From Novosphingobium indicum (GTDB lineage Bacteria > Pseudomonadota > Alphaproteobacteria > Sphingomonadales > Sphingomonadaceae): a stretch of 64,000 nucleotides of DNA. This document shows, in pieces, positions 47,923 through 61,657 of the stretch. Location: positions 220,010-284,009 of the forward strand of contig NZ_BMLK01000003.1 in the NCBI RefSeq assembly GCF_014645195.1, read 5' to 3'. The position numbers and the translations under genes are program-made. The notes beneath the pieces were generated by a model that had not been told where the DNA came from, did not search any database, and worked only from the letters and a program-made list of their open reading frames with translations. Each line of letters begins with the position of its first letter. The stretch's first letter is position 1.

Positions 47923-50682
47923 TCAGGCTGCGACCTCTTCCACCGTCTGCTCGCTGGTGGCTTCGAGCAGACGCCGTTCCAGAGTCTTGAGACGGCTGGT
48001 GGAGGTCAGCTTCTCGCCCAGCAGGTCGGTGACGTAGAACGTGTCCGCCGCGCGCTCGCCATAGGTGGCGATATGCGCCGAATGAACCATCAGCCGCGAT
48101 TCAAACAGCGCGTGGGCCAGCCGGTTGAGCAGCGCCGGGCGGTCGCGCGCGTTGACTTCCACGACGGTGAAGCGGTTGGAGGCCTTGTTGTCGAACAGCA
48201 CCCGCGGACGCACGTCGAAGGCATCGGCGCGCGGGCGCGCATCGGGCTTGGCCACCAGCTGGGGCAGGATCTTGATCCGGTTGGCGAGAGCATTCTCGAT
48301 CGAGGTCCGCAGCCGTTCAAGCTGGGCTTCCTCCATGAAGGGCCGCTCGAGCGGGTCCTGCACGAGGAAGTTGTCGACCGCGCGCCCCGTGCGGGTGGTG
48401 TGGATGCGCGCGTCGATGATGTTGCCGCCGGCCAAGTGGATGCCGCCGGCGATGCGGTAGAACAGGCCGGGATGGTCGGAGGCGATAACCGTGACGAGCG
48501 TCGCGCCGTGGATCGGCTGATATTCGGCGTGGATCGAGAGCGGATGGCCCAGTTCCTCGGCCGCTTCGAGCTGGGCGAGGTTCTTGGCGATGACGTCGTC
48601 GCTTTCGGCGATCCAGTAGGCATCGACGAACTTGGTGCCGACCTTGGCCACCAGCGCTTCGTATTCGGGGCTGATCGCGGCGACGGCGGCCTTCTTGGCG
48701 GCAACGCGCTTTTCGCGACCGAACTCGGCATGGCCCAGACGCAGCCGCTCCTCGGACGCGGCGTAGAGTTCGCCGATGAGCTGTCGCTTCCACGAGTTCC
48801 AGGTTCCCGGCCCCACCGCGCGGATGTCGACGATGGTGAGCAGCGTCAGCTGGCGCAGCCGGTCGAGCGACTGCACGACCTTCACGAAGTCCGCAATCGT
48901 CTTGCTGTCCGACAGGTCGCGCTTGAAGGCCGTGGCAGACAGCAGGAGGTGCGAGCGGACCAGCCAGGAAACCAGTTCGGTCTCTTCCTCGTCCAGTCCG
49001 AAGCGCGGGCATAGCTTGAGCGCGATTTCGGCGCCGAGCACCGAGTGATCGCCGCCGCGCCCCTTGGCGATGTCGTGCAGCAGCACCGAGGCATAGAGCG
49101 CGCGGCGCGAGCGCACCTTGTGGACGATGATATGTGCAAGCGGGTGGTCCTGTTCGAACTCTCCCTTCTCGATCTTCGACAGCAGGCCGATGGCGCGGAT
49201 CGTATGTTCGTCCACCGTATAGTGGTGATACATGTCGAACTGCATCTGGGCGTTCACGCGCCCGAATTCGGTCACGAAGCGGCCGAACACGCCCGCCTCG
49301 TTGAACCAACGCAGCGTCATCTCGGGATTGTTGCGGCTGGTCAGCAGATCCATGAACAGGTCGTTGGCGCGCTTGTCGTTGCGGACGTGTTTCTTGATGA
49401 GAACCGCATCGCGCGAGATCAGCCGCATGGTCTCCGGATGAATCTCCAGCCCTTCCTTGTCGGCAATCACGAAGATCTCGATCATGCGGACCGGGTCGCT
49501 CTTGAACCAGTCGTCCGACGGCGCCTTGATGCGGCCGCCGAAGACCTTGTAGCCCTTGATCACGCGTTCGCGCGCCCGGAAGCCGGCCAGAAGACCGCGC
49601 GGCTGCTTCTTCGCGAACTGCTCGTCGAGCTGGGCGAGGAAGACGCCGGTAAGGTTGCCCACCACTTTCGCCTGCAGGAAGAACATCTGCATGAACCGTT
49701 CGACCGCACTCTTGCCCGGGCGGTCGGAGAAATTCATCCGCGCGGCCACTTCGCGCTGCATGTCGAAGGTGAGGCGGTCCTCGGCGCGCTTGGTGATCGT
49801 GTGCAGGTGGCAGCGCACGGCCCAGAAGAAGTTCTCGGCGCGGCGGAACGCGAGGTATTCCTTGCGCGTGAGCAGGCCGACCGAGACCAGCTCCGAAGGG
49901 TCGCGCACCTTGTGGATGTACTTGCCGATCCAGTAGAGCGTGTGCAGGTCGCGCAGGCTTCCCTTGCCTTCCTTCACATTGGGTTCGACGACATAACGGC
50001 TGTCGCCCATGCGCTTGTGCCGTTCTTCGCGCTCGGCCAGCTTTTCGGCGACGAACTGGCGCTCGGTCCCGGAAACGACGTCCTTCCAGAAGCGGTCGCG
50101 GGCTTCCTCGTAGAGGTCCTGATCGCCCCAGACATAGCGTCCTTCGAGCATGGCGGTGCGGATCGTGAGGTCGGACTTCGACATGCGGACCATGTCGTCG
50201 AGCGAGCGGCTCGAATGGCCGACCTTCATGCCGAGGTCCCACATGAAGTAGAGCATTGCCTCGATCACCTGCTCGCACCAGGGCGTGTTCTTGATCGGGG
50301 TGAGGAAGGCAATGTCGACGTCGGAATGCGGCGCCATCTCACCGCGGCCATAGCCGCCCACCGCCATGACCGTCAGCCGTTCGCCCTTGGAGCGGTTGCT
50401 GACCGGATAGACATGGGCGACGACGTGATCGTGGATCACGCGGACCAGCTGGTCGGTCAGGAAGGCCTGTGCTTCGGCCACTTCGTGTCCGGCCGAAGGC
50501 TTGTCGATCAGGCGGCGCGCAATCTCGAGACGGCCCGCATCCTGCGCATCGCGCAGCAGATCGACGATATGCTTGCGTCCCTTGCTGCTGCCGTGTTCGG
50601 CGACGACGGTCTCGATGCGTTCGACGAGATCGCGACGGTCGATCACGCTGCGGGGCGAGGGAATACGGATCACGCTGTTCAT
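47923..50682 (-). CDS. glnD: [Protein-PII] uridylyltransferase / uridylyl-removing enzyme
   Basis: 919 residues. Nucleotidyltransferase motif GGYGRGEMAPHSDVDIAFL, helical GlnD-type linker, HD domain (ALYASVLLHDIAKGRGGDHS), and two C-terminal ACT domains (TLVTVIASDHPGLFYRIAGG and VVEVNARDRPALLNRLAHAL) that sense glutamine. It uridylylates PII when glutamine is low and deuridylylates it when high. Divergent from lgt. Confidence 0.97.
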   Translation of the reverse strand: MNSVIRIPSPRSVIDRRDLVERIETVVAEHGSSKGRKHIVDLLRDAQDAGRLEIARRLIDKPSAGHEVAEAQAFLTDQLVRVIHDHVVAHVYPVSNRSKGERLTVMAVGGYGRGEMAPHSDVDIAFLTPIKNTPWCEQVIEAMLYFMWDLGMKVGHSSRSLDDMVRMSKSDLTIRTAMLEGRYVWGDQDLYEEARDRFWKDVVSGTERQFVAEKLAEREERHKRMGDSRYVVEPNVKEGKGSLRDLHTLYWIGKYIHKVRDPSELVSVGLLTRKEYLAFRRAENFFWAVRCHLHTITKRAEDRLTFDMQREVAARMNFSDRPGKSAVERFMQMFFLQAKVVGNLTGVFLAQLDEQFAKKQPRGLLAGFRARERVIKGYKVFGGRIKAPSDDWFKSDPVRMIEIFVIADKEGLEIHPETMRLISRDAVLIKKHVRNDKRANDLFMDLLTSRNNPEMTLRWFNEAGVFGRFVTEFGRVNAQMQFDMYHHYTVDEHTIRAIGLLSKIEKGEFEQDHPLAHIIVHKVRSRRALYASVLLHDIAKGRGGDHSVLGAEIALKLCPRFGLDEEETELVSWLVRSHLLLSATAFKRDLSDSKTIADFVKVVQSLDRLRQLTLLTIVDIRAVGPGTWNSWKRQLIGELYAASEERLRLGHAEFGREKRVAAKKAAVAAISPEYEALVAKVGTKFVDAYWIAESDDVIAKNLAQLEAAEELGHPLSIHAEYQPIHGATLVTVIASDHPGLFYRIAGGIHLAGGNIIDARIHTTRTGRAVDNFLVQDPLERPFMEEAQLERLRTSIENALANRIKILPQLVAKPDARPRADAFDVRPRVLFDNKASNRFTVVEVNARDRPALLNRLAHALFESRLMVHSAHIATYGERAADTFYVTDLLGEKLTSTSRLKTLERRLLEATSEQTVEEVAA

Positions 50683-50890
50683 GGCTCGCGGCTTCTAGAC
50701 GGTCGCCATGGCTATTGAAAGGCAGGCAAGGCGATCATCGCGGATCGCGGCCTTCGGCGAAGCGCTGCACAAAGCACGGCATCGGACAAAAAACGCGGCT
50801 ACCATCGCGCAGCAGGCTATGCCAGAAGGCGCCGATAATCGAGCCGCGGGAACAGCCGGGCTCCAACGAAAAGCCAGCGAGGTCGAAAAC

Positions 50891-51796
50891 TTGTCCCTGA
50901 TACCTCTGGCCGCAGCGGCCGCGGCCCAAGTGCACAAGCCCATCTACTGGGTGGACCTGCATCTCTCGAACTACCTGTTCAAGATCGGCAGTTTCGAACT
51001 GCGCTGGTACTCGCTGGCCTACCTTGCCGGCATCGTGCTGGGGTACTGGCACCTCACGCGCATGATCAAGGCACCCGGCGCGCCGATGGCGCAGCGCCAT
51101 GCCGACGACCTGTTCTTCTACTGCACGCTCGGCATCATCCTGGGCGGCCGTCTGGGTTATGCGACCTTCTATACCGGTGGCAGCTCGAACGTGCCCAGCA
51201 TGTGGCTGCACCCGACCGAGCTGCTCCAGCTCTGGCATGGCGGCATGAGCTTCCACGGCGGTCTCATCGGCGTACTTCTGGCCCTCGCCTGGGTTTCCTG
51301 GCGCGGCGGCCTGAACTTCCTGCGCGTGGCGGACTACATCGCCGTCTGCGTGCCGTTCGGCATGATGTTCGGGCGGCTCGCCAACTTCGTGAACGGCGAG
51401 CTGTGGGGCCGCGTCACCGACGCCAGCGTGCCCTGGGCGATGGTCTTCCCCGATGGCGGCCCGCTGCCGCGTCACCCCAGCCAGCTCTACGAGGCCGGGC
51501 TCGAAGGCCTGCTGATGATCGTGATCATGCTCCTGCTGTTCTGGAAGACGCGTGCGCGGTTCCGGCCCGGTCTTCTCGTTGGCGTGTTCACGGTCGGCAT
51601 CGGCTGCGCGCGCTTCATCGTCGAGTTCTACCGTCAACCCGATGCCCAGCTTGCCGAGTTCGCGCGCAACACCGGCCTTTCGATGGGCCAGTGGCTGACG
51701 ATCCCGCTGATCGCGCTGGGCCTGGTCTTCGTGCTGCGCGCGCTGATGAAACCGGCGCTCGCCAGCGGCCGGCCACCGAGCGCCGCGGCTGCCTGA
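50891..51796 (+). CDS. lgt: Prolipoprotein diacylglyceryl transferase
   Basis: 301 residues from a TTG at 50891 with GAGGT about 8 bases upstream; a longer frame reaches ATG 50708 but its first 60 codons look non-coding. Motifs: RWYSLAYLAGIVLGYWHL, HGGMSFHGGLIGVLLA, FGRLANFVNGELWGRVTD (Lgt signature), RHPSQLYEAGLEGLL and CARFIVEFYRQPDAQ. Transfers diacylglycerol from phosphatidylglycerol to the lipobox cysteine of prolipoproteins, several of which occur in this window. The stop overlaps the next start (TGATG). Confidence 0.95.
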   Translation: MSLIPLAAAAAAQVHKPIYWVDLHLSNYLFKIGSFELRWYSLAYLAGIVLGYWHLTRMIKAPGAPMAQRHADDLFFYCTLGIILGGRLGYATFYTGGSSNVPSMWLHPTELLQLWHGGMSFHGGLIGVLLALAWVSWRGGLNFLRVADYIAVCVPFGMMFGRLANFVNGELWGRVTDASVPWAMVFPDGGPLPRHPSQLYEAGLEGLLMIVIMLLLFWKTRARFRPGLLVGVFTVGIGCARFIVEFYRQPDAQLAEFARNTGLSMGQWLTIPLIALGLVFVLRALMKPALASGRPPSAAAA

Positions 51797-52848
51797 TGGA
51801 ACAGGGCGCCGAACCGCTCTCGGCCATTTTCCAGCGGCTGATCGCCAATTACGGGCCGATTTCGCTGTCACACTACATCGGTGAATCCAACGCCCGGTAT
51901 TATGCCGGCAAGGACCCGCTGGGCAGCGGCGGCGACTTCATCACTGCGCCCGAAATCAGCCAGATGTTCGGCGAACTGATCGGCCTGTGGCTCGCCGACA
52001 TCTGGATCCGCGCGGGCCGCGACGAAGACGTGCACTACGTCGAGCTGGGACCGGGCCGCGGCACATTGGCGCGCGATGCCTTGCGGGCGATGAAGCGCTA
52101 CGGGCTTGAGCCCAAGGTCCACTTCGTGGAAAGTTCGACCGCGCTCAAGGACATCCAGCTCGCCGCCGTGCCGCAGGCCTACTGGCATCACGACGTCTCG
52201 AGCCTGCCGCTGTACGGACCGATGCTGGTGGTCGCCAACGAGTTCCTCGACGCGCTGCCGGTTCGCCAACTGGTCATGACCGCGCAGGGCTGGCGCGAGC
52301 GCATGGTAGGGCATCAGGACGGACGCTTCCTGCCCGTCGCCGGCGACAAGCCGATGGATGCGGCTGTCCCCGCCGAGCTGAAGGCGCAGCCCGAAGGGAC
52401 GCTGCTCGAGACTTGCCCCGGGGCTTCGGCGGTCGTTTACGAGATCGCCGGGCGGCTCGTCGATCAGGGCGGCGCAGCGCTGTTCATCGATTACGGGCAC
52501 GTCCACATGCGCACCGGCTCGACCCTGCAGGCACTGCGGGCGCACACCAAGGTCGATCCGTTCGCCACGCCGGGGGAGGCGGACCTGACCTGCCACGTCG
52601 ACTTCGCGGCCATGGCCAATTCCGCGCTTTCGCGGGGCGCGCGGCATCTCGGCACCGTCACGCAGGGCCGGTTCCTGCGCGAACTCGGCATAGAGACCCG
52701 CGCCGAGAACCTTGCCGCTTTCGCACCGCAACATGCAGCTGCTATACAGTCGGCCAAGGATCGGCTGATCGCGGAGGGACAGATGGGGGCTTTGTTCAAG
52801 GTGATGGGGCTGGCTTCGCCCGACTGGCCCGACGGCGCCGGTTTCTGA
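51796..52848 (+). CDS. Class I SAM-dependent methyltransferase, MidA/NDUFAF7 family
   Basis: 350 residues. ISLSHYIGESNARYYAGKDP, GSGGDFITAPEISQMFGELI, GLWLADIW, HYVELGPGRGTLARDALRAM (SAM motif) and VVANEFLDALPVRQLV identify PF02636. The mitochondrial NDUFAF7 methylates an Arg of a complex I subunit; bacterial targets are mostly unknown. Translationally coupled to lgt (1-base overlap) and to the following membrane protein (1-base overlap). Confidence 0.93.
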   Translation: MEQGAEPLSAIFQRLIANYGPISLSHYIGESNARYYAGKDPLGSGGDFITAPEISQMFGELIGLWLADIWIRAGRDEDVHYVELGPGRGTLARDALRAMKRYGLEPKVHFVESSTALKDIQLAAVPQAYWHHDVSSLPLYGPMLVVANEFLDALPVRQLVMTAQGWRERMVGHQDGRFLPVAGDKPMDAAVPAELKAQPEGTLLETCPGASAVVYEIAGRLVDQGGAALFIDYGHVHMRTGSTLQALRAHTKVDPFATPGEADLTCHVDFAAMANSALSRGARHLGTVTQGRFLRELGIETRAENLAAFAPQHAAAIQSAKDRLIAEGQMGALFKVMGLASPDWPDGAGF

Positions 52849-53339
52849 TGGCGTCCAGAACGCCGTCTCTGGCCCCCGACAGGCTGGAGAAATCGCTCGG
52901 CGGCCTTGCGCTCGTCATGCTCGGCTTCGTGATCGCGGCGGTGCTGCGCGGCAGAAGCGAATGGAGCCAAATTCCCGCCATCGTCTGGATACACCTGGCC
53001 ACCATAGCCGTGGCGCTGGTGCTGACACCGGTACTGCTCTGGCGTGCGCGGGGGACGCGGGCGCATCGCCAGCTTGGCTATGTCTGGGCCGGCGCCATGT
53101 TCCTGACCGCGATCGACAGCCTGTTCGTCCGGCTGATCAACCCCGGACAGTTCAGCTACATCCACGCGCTGTCGATCCTGACGATCGTGCTGGTTCCCGT
53201 GCTCCTCCTCGCCGCGCGCAGTCACAACGTTTCGCGCCACCGCCGGACTGTGCGCGGTCTGATCATCGGCGCCCTGCTGATCGCGGGGTTCTTCACTTTC
53301 CCCTTCGAGCGGCTGCTAGGGCACTGGCTGTTCGGGTGA
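52848..53339 (+). CDS. DUF2306-like membrane protein
   Basis: 163 residues with four transmembrane segments: LGGLALVMLGFVIAAVLRG, IWIHLATIAVALVLTPVLLW, HALSILTIVLVPVLLLAARS and GLIIGALLIAGFFTFPFERL. RARGTRAHRQLGYVWAGAMF is the His-containing motif of the DUF2306 family. Function unknown. Last gene of the lgt transcript. Confidence 0.8.
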   Translation: MASRTPSLAPDRLEKSLGGLALVMLGFVIAAVLRGRSEWSQIPAIVWIHLATIAVALVLTPVLLWRARGTRAHRQLGYVWAGAMFLTAIDSLFVRLINPGQFSYIHALSILTIVLVPVLLLAARSHNVSRHRRTVRGLIIGALLIAGFFTFPFERLLGHWLFG

Positions 53340-53340
53340 T

Positions 53341-53480
53341 GGCTGCTGATCCTCCCTGTTCCGCATGCGGAATGGGGAGGTGGCAGCGGCGCAGTCGCTG
53401 ACGGCGGGGTTTTCTACCCCTCCACCCCTCGCTGCGCGAGCGGTCCTCTTTCCCATCGCTTCGCGACAGGGAATATTTGC
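53341..53480. repeat. Complex palindromic intergenic repeat
   Basis: Successive hairpins: CCTCCCTGTTCCGCA/TGCGGAATGGGGAGG (53351-53380, including the 14-bp palindrome TTCCGCATGCGGAA), GGGGTTTTCTACCCC, CTCGCTGCGCGAG, and CCCATCGCTTCGCGACAGGG. Composite repeats of this kind are frequent between convergent sphingomonad genes and may also terminate transcription. No gene here. Confidence 0.65.
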
Positions 53481-53486
53481 CGAAGG

Positions 53487-55247
53487 TTAGCCGCCCACTT
53501 TCACGGTGCGCTCTTCCTCGGGAACCTTGCGCACCGGCACGGCCGCGATCCATTGCTGGAAGGCTTCGTTGTCGATCATGCCGCGCACCCTGTCGGTGCC
53601 CTGCTTGAACGTGGAGAAGCCGTCGCCGCCCTCGGCTAGGAAGTTCACCACGGTCACGCGGTAATCGGTCGTCGGGTCGACCATCTCCCCGTTCAGCGTC
53701 AGCGAGACGAGGCGGCTGCCCGAGGGGCGGCTCATGTCGTAGCTGAACTGGAGCCCGCCCGAAGGCGCGAGCACTTGCTTCACGCCGTCATCGTCGAGCC
53801 CTTCTTCGATCACGTCATAGATCTGCGAGCCGTTCAGCGTCATCGTCACGAGGTCGTTGTTGAACGGCTGGACCGCATAGATCTGGCCGAAGGTCACCGT
53901 GCCGTCCGGCGACGGGTCGAGCGGGGCGCGAATGCCGAAGGGGTTGGTGAAGGCGATCTGCGCGCCCGCCTTCCTGCTCGCGGCGAGCTGGGCATCGGCG
54001 ATCAGGTTGCCCAGCGTGCCGCCCTGCAGGCTCTCGCTAGAAGGTTTGGCGGCGGGGCCGGAGATCTTGCCGACCGGACGCGCGATGAGGTCCTTCGCAT
54101 CCTCCACATAGGCCGCGACGTACTTCGCCACGTTCCTGTCCGCGCGGAACCGCGGGTAGAGGCGCGTGTTGGGCACATCACCGCGGCCACTGGTATAGCC
54201 GACCGACTGCACGATCACGTTGTGCGCCTTCTTGGCGATGACGCGGTTCTTGGCCGGATCGATGGTCAGCGTGATGTCGGTCACCAGCTTGCCGTAGACG
54301 CCCGCACTGGTCAGCAGGATCTGCGATCCGTCACCGCTCTGGCCGTAGTGGCACACGTACTGCCAGTGGGTATGGCCAGAGACGACTAGGTCGACGCCGG
54401 GCTTGAGCTTGTCGAGGATCGGCGTGATGCCGCCGACAAGGTCCTCGCAGCTGTCCGGTTTGCCGGGCTTGGTCACGCCGCCCTGGTGGATCAGGACGAC
54501 GACGGCATCGGCGCCTTCCGCCTTGAGCTTGGGGACTTCGCGGTTGATGGCCTCGGCCTCGTCGCCGAAGGTCAGGCCTTTGACCTCATCGGGCGAGACC
54601 AGCATCGGTACGTCCTGGAGCGAGAGGCCGATGAAACCGACAGTGACCTTGTTGGCGCCGCGCCCGAAGCTCTTGAGGCCGGTCGCGGGAAACAGCGTGC
54701 TGCCGTCGGGCTTGTAGGTGCTGGCGGACAGGTACTTGTACTTCGCGCCCTGGAACTGTTCCAGCTGGCACGGCTGGAGGCGTGTGTTCTTCTCGCACCC
54801 GCCGTTCTGAAGGCGCTGCAGTTCCTTCCACCCACGGTCGAACTCGTGGTTGCCCACCGCGTTGAAATCGAGCCCGATGCGGTTCATCACGCCTACGGCG
54901 GGCTCGTCGAGATGGAGCGAGGACGCGAGCTGCGATGCGCTGGTGAGATCGCCGGCGGCGACCACGACATGGTTGCGGTGCCCGGCCTTGAGCTTGTCGA
55001 CGGCGGAGGCCAGCCAGGCGGCACCGCCCGCCGGAACCGGGACCGTCCCGCCCTTGCCATCGGGCGCGGCGACGGCGGCCTTGGGCGGTTCGAGCGCGCC
55101 GTGGAAGTCATTGATGGCGATGATGCTCACGTTAACGGCATGCGCGGGCGGCGCCGAGGCGCGGTGCGCCGCTTGCGGCGTGGCGCAGGCGGCGAGCAGG
55201 GATAGGGCGGCGAGGGGGGCGGAGCGAGTCAGGGCCTTGGCAATCAT
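53487..55247 (-). CDS. Bifunctional metallophosphatase / 5'-nucleotidase lipoprotein
   Basis: 586 residues. Lipobox SLLAACATP (Cys21). The metallophosphoesterase domain has IIAINDFHGALEPP, VVVAAGDLTSASQLASSLHL, NAVGNHEFDRGWKEL, VVSGHTHWQYVC. The C-terminal 5'-nucleotidase domain has LGNLIADAQLAAS, FTNPFGIRAPLD and FGQIYAVQPFNNDLVTMTL. It hydrolyses nucleotides in the envelope to recover phosphate and nucleosides. Confidence 0.95.
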   Translation of the reverse strand: MIAKALTRSAPLAALSLLAACATPQAAHRASAPPAHAVNVSIIAINDFHGALEPPKAAVAAPDGKGGTVPVPAGGAAWLASAVDKLKAGHRNHVVVAAGDLTSASQLASSLHLDEPAVGVMNRIGLDFNAVGNHEFDRGWKELQRLQNGGCEKNTRLQPCQLEQFQGAKYKYLSASTYKPDGSTLFPATGLKSFGRGANKVTVGFIGLSLQDVPMLVSPDEVKGLTFGDEAEAINREVPKLKAEGADAVVVLIHQGGVTKPGKPDSCEDLVGGITPILDKLKPGVDLVVSGHTHWQYVCHYGQSGDGSQILLTSAGVYGKLVTDITLTIDPAKNRVIAKKAHNVIVQSVGYTSGRGDVPNTRLYPRFRADRNVAKYVAAYVEDAKDLIARPVGKISGPAAKPSSESLQGGTLGNLIADAQLAASRKAGAQIAFTNPFGIRAPLDPSPDGTVTFGQIYAVQPFNNDLVTMTLNGSQIYDVIEEGLDDDGVKQVLAPSGGLQFSYDMSRPSGSRLVSLTLNGEMVDPTTDYRVTVVNFLAEGGDGFSTFKQGTDRVRGMIDNEAFQQWIAAVPVRKVPEEERTVKVGG

Positions 55248-55314
55248 GGAGCCGCTCTATCGCATCGGAACATGACGCTCCAGCGACCAAATTGTCCACG
55301 CCGTGGTGCCGTTT

Positions 55315-55716
55315 CTAGGGCCCGCCTTGTTCGAGCGCGTGCATCTCTTCATCCGACAGCCCGAAGTGATGGCCGACTTCATGGATGACGACGTGGGTCA
55401 CGAGATCGTCCAGCTGCACACCGGTGGCGCGCCATTCGGCCAGAAGCGGCTGGCGGTAGAGCGTGATACGCGGGGGGAACTGCCCGGAAATCCAGACCGA
55501 TTCCTCGCTCATCGGCCGGCCGTGATAGAGCCCGGTCAGCTGGAAGGGATCCTGCAAGCCGACCGCGGCCAGCGTTTCGGCGTCGGCAAATTCCTGAACA
55601 TGCACCGTGATCCCGTCGAGATGCTCCGCGAACGGCTCTGGAATGCGCGCGAAGGCGGCATGGGCAAGCGCCTCGAAGTCGGCGGTGGTTGGAGTCGATC
55701 CGATGTGGCGGGTCAT
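55315..55716 (-). CDS. Minimal zinc metallopeptidase family protein
   Basis: 133 residues, a zincin with THVVIHEVGHHFGLSDEEMH (HExxH...D/E) near residue 112. The length and short form fit the acetyltransferase-like metallopeptidase family formerly DUF1025. Preceding ISGQFPPRITLYRQPLLAEW is conserved in the family. Physiological substrate unknown. Confidence 0.9.
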   Translation of the reverse strand: MTRHIGSTPTTADFEALAHAAFARIPEPFAEHLDGITVHVQEFADAETLAAVGLQDPFQLTGLYHGRPMSEESVWISGQFPPRITLYRQPLLAEWRATGVQLDDLVTHVVIHEVGHHFGLSDEEMHALEQGGP

Positions 55717-55758
55717 GGCCGCGATCCTGCCACGACATCGCCTGTTCGAGAACCGGGA

Positions 55759-57321
55759 TTATAGGCTTGGTATGTTGAAGTGTCGCAAGCCTCCGGCCCG
55801 CTCGATCGCCGCCTGCACATCGTCCCGGTCCCGTACCCGCGCGAGCACGGCATCTTCGGGGTCGACGGGCATCGTCTCTGGGGTAGGCTGGTAGTAGCTC
55901 AAATCCACCAGAGCCTTCGTGCGGTCATCGGAATCGTCCAGTCGCCTGATCAGCAATGCTGCGGCCGCATCCTCATTGCCTGTGCACAGATAGAGCTGCG
56001 TGAGCGATCTGCTGGATACATCCTCGTGTGCCTCGGCCCAGGCGATGTCCTTCGCCGCCGCCGCTTTGTGATCGAGCGCCCACGACGCGCAGCCATGCGC
56101 CAGATGATAGGTCATCTTGCCATAGGGGCTGGCATAGTCGTCAGCCTCTATGTCTATCGTCTCCAGCGTTTCGAGCACGGCCTTGTTGTCCCCGAATTTT
56201 CGCTGGATGAAGGTAACGTTCAGAACCTGGCTCACGTTGCGGCCGGTTACTCCGTCTTCTCCTTCGGCGATGGCCTGGCGATAGGCGGCCTGCGCATCGT
56301 CGTAGCGACCGAGCATGGTGTAGGCTTGGGCGAGGCTGTCCCACCACCAGTTGATCTGGTCATCGCGGTCGGAAAACTGCTTCTCGAGAATTCCGTAAGG
56401 CCTGGCCGCTTCCAGTGTCGCGAGCGACTTTGCACCTTCACCGAGCATCTGCTGGGCATCGGCAATGGCGATCGTGACTGAAAGCAGCGAAGGTTTCTCG
56501 CGCTCGATCTCCTTGAGCACCGAGATCTCGTTCTCCACCGCAGCGCGAAGATCGAAGTCGGCGGGGATCAGGGCGCGCAAATCGGTATCGAGGCTGGCAT
56601 CCCGAAGCGCTTTTGCATTGCGCAGCCTTGCCAGAACCGACTTTGCGCCTTCCGCGTCGCCGGCGCGGGCGAGTATGGCCGCGTGGGCATAGCGCATCCA
56701 ATCATACCCCAGCTGCGTCCTTGCTGGTGCGAAGTCCTCGCGGGAGATGAGCGCGAGGTAGCGTTTGCGCACGTCGCTGTCTTTGTCCTGCTTGGCGAGC
56801 CTCTGGTTGAGAATGAACATCCACTGTTCGTCGAACAGGTCGCGCCCGACGACCAGCATGGAGGGATCGCGCGCTTGCACGCCCTCCAGGGTTGCGACAG
56901 CGTCCTCGTATGCCCCCAGCTGCATGTCGATGGCGAAGCGCAGGTTCCAGATTTCGGCCGGTGCTCCGGGGAGTTCGGTCAACGCCCGCCCGCGTGAGGT
57001 AGCCCTCTCGGTATTGCCGGCGCTCGCTTCGCAGACGGCGCTCATGGCAAGAAAGGGCCGTCGCGCCGATGCGGCCAGCGCATCGAAGCCGCTGCTTTCG
57101 ATGATGGGGGTCACCAGATCGAGAGTGCCCGGACAGTCATCGGCTTCGTAGGCTTGCTGGGCCGCCTGCAAGACCTGAACGAGGGAATTGTCCGGCATCT
57201 TGCGTGCCATGGCCTGGGGGGCGAAACCCAATGCCAGAGCAGTCAGCGCCAGCCCAAGTGTCTTTTGATTGCAGAAGACCTTGGCCAGACCAGACCGGTC
57301 CGCGCTGTTGCCAGAATCCAT
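55759..57321 (-). CDS. Exported TPR-like protein
   Basis: 520 residues. Basic N-terminus and hydrophobic segment LGLALTALALGFAPQAMA suggest export. The body is helical repeats of TPR type (WWWDSLAQAYTMLGRYDDAQ, AAYRQAIAEGEDGV, and AILARAGDAEGAKSVLARLR). No catalytic motif. Probably a periplasmic scaffold; partner unknown. A 10-bp inverted repeat lies just upstream of its ribosome site. Confidence 0.7.
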   Translation of the reverse strand: MDSGNSADRSGLAKVFCNQKTLGLALTALALGFAPQAMARKMPDNSLVQVLQAAQQAYEADDCPGTLDLVTPIIESSGFDALAASARRPFLAMSAVCEASAGNTERATSRGRALTELPGAPAEIWNLRFAIDMQLGAYEDAVATLEGVQARDPSMLVVGRDLFDEQWMFILNQRLAKQDKDSDVRKRYLALISREDFAPARTQLGYDWMRYAHAAILARAGDAEGAKSVLARLRNAKALRDASLDTDLRALIPADFDLRAAVENEISVLKEIEREKPSLLSVTIAIADAQQMLGEGAKSLATLEAARPYGILEKQFSDRDDQINWWWDSLAQAYTMLGRYDDAQAAYRQAIAEGEDGVTGRNVSQVLNVTFIQRKFGDNKAVLETLETIDIEADDYASPYGKMTYHLAHGCASWALDHKAAAAKDIAWAEAHEDVSSRSLTQLYLCTGNEDAAAALLIRRLDDSDDRTKALVDLSYYQPTPETMPVDPEDAVLARVRDRDDVQAAIERAGGLRHFNIPSL

Positions 57322-57332
57322 TCGCTATCCCT

Positions 57333-57369
57333 TTGCCCCGTTCACGCCAAGTGCATGAAAACGGGGCAA
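57333..57369 (-). promoter_or_regulatory. Hairpin between gyrB and the TPR-like gene
   Basis: TTGCCCCGTT (57333-57342) and AACGGGGCAA (57360-57369) are perfectly complementary over 10 bp with a 17-base spacer. There is no T-run as expected for a standard terminator. It ends 11 bases before the TPR gene start, so it could hide the ribosome site or bind a dimeric regulator. Confidence 0.5.
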
Positions 57370-57439
57370 GTCTATTGTCGGCAAAGCTTCGTGTCAGCCG
57401 TTAAAATTCCGCAATGGGACCGTGGTCTGGCGCCGGAAA

Positions 57440-61573
<4,134 letters not shown>

Positions 61574-61594
61574 GCGGCGGTTTCCACGGCAACG

Positions 61595-61624
61595 AAAAGG
61601 GCGGCCGTTTCGGGCCGCCCTTTT
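61595..61624. terminator. Strong bidirectional terminator
   Basis: AAAAGGGCGGCC (61595-61606), loop GTTTCG, GGCCGCCCTTTT (61613-61624). Serves the M20 peptidase and, on the other strand, micro-protein 1. Same hairpin as at 61876-61901. Confidence 0.9.
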
Positions 61625-61657
61625 TGGTTGTGTCCGGTTGTGTTTCCGAAGGCCGTG

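Noticed and set aside
50708..50890. N-terminal extension of Lgt by about 60 residues
   Set aside because: Composition is not coding-like and Lgt proteins normally start close to the TTG at 50891, which has a Shine-Dalgarno site.
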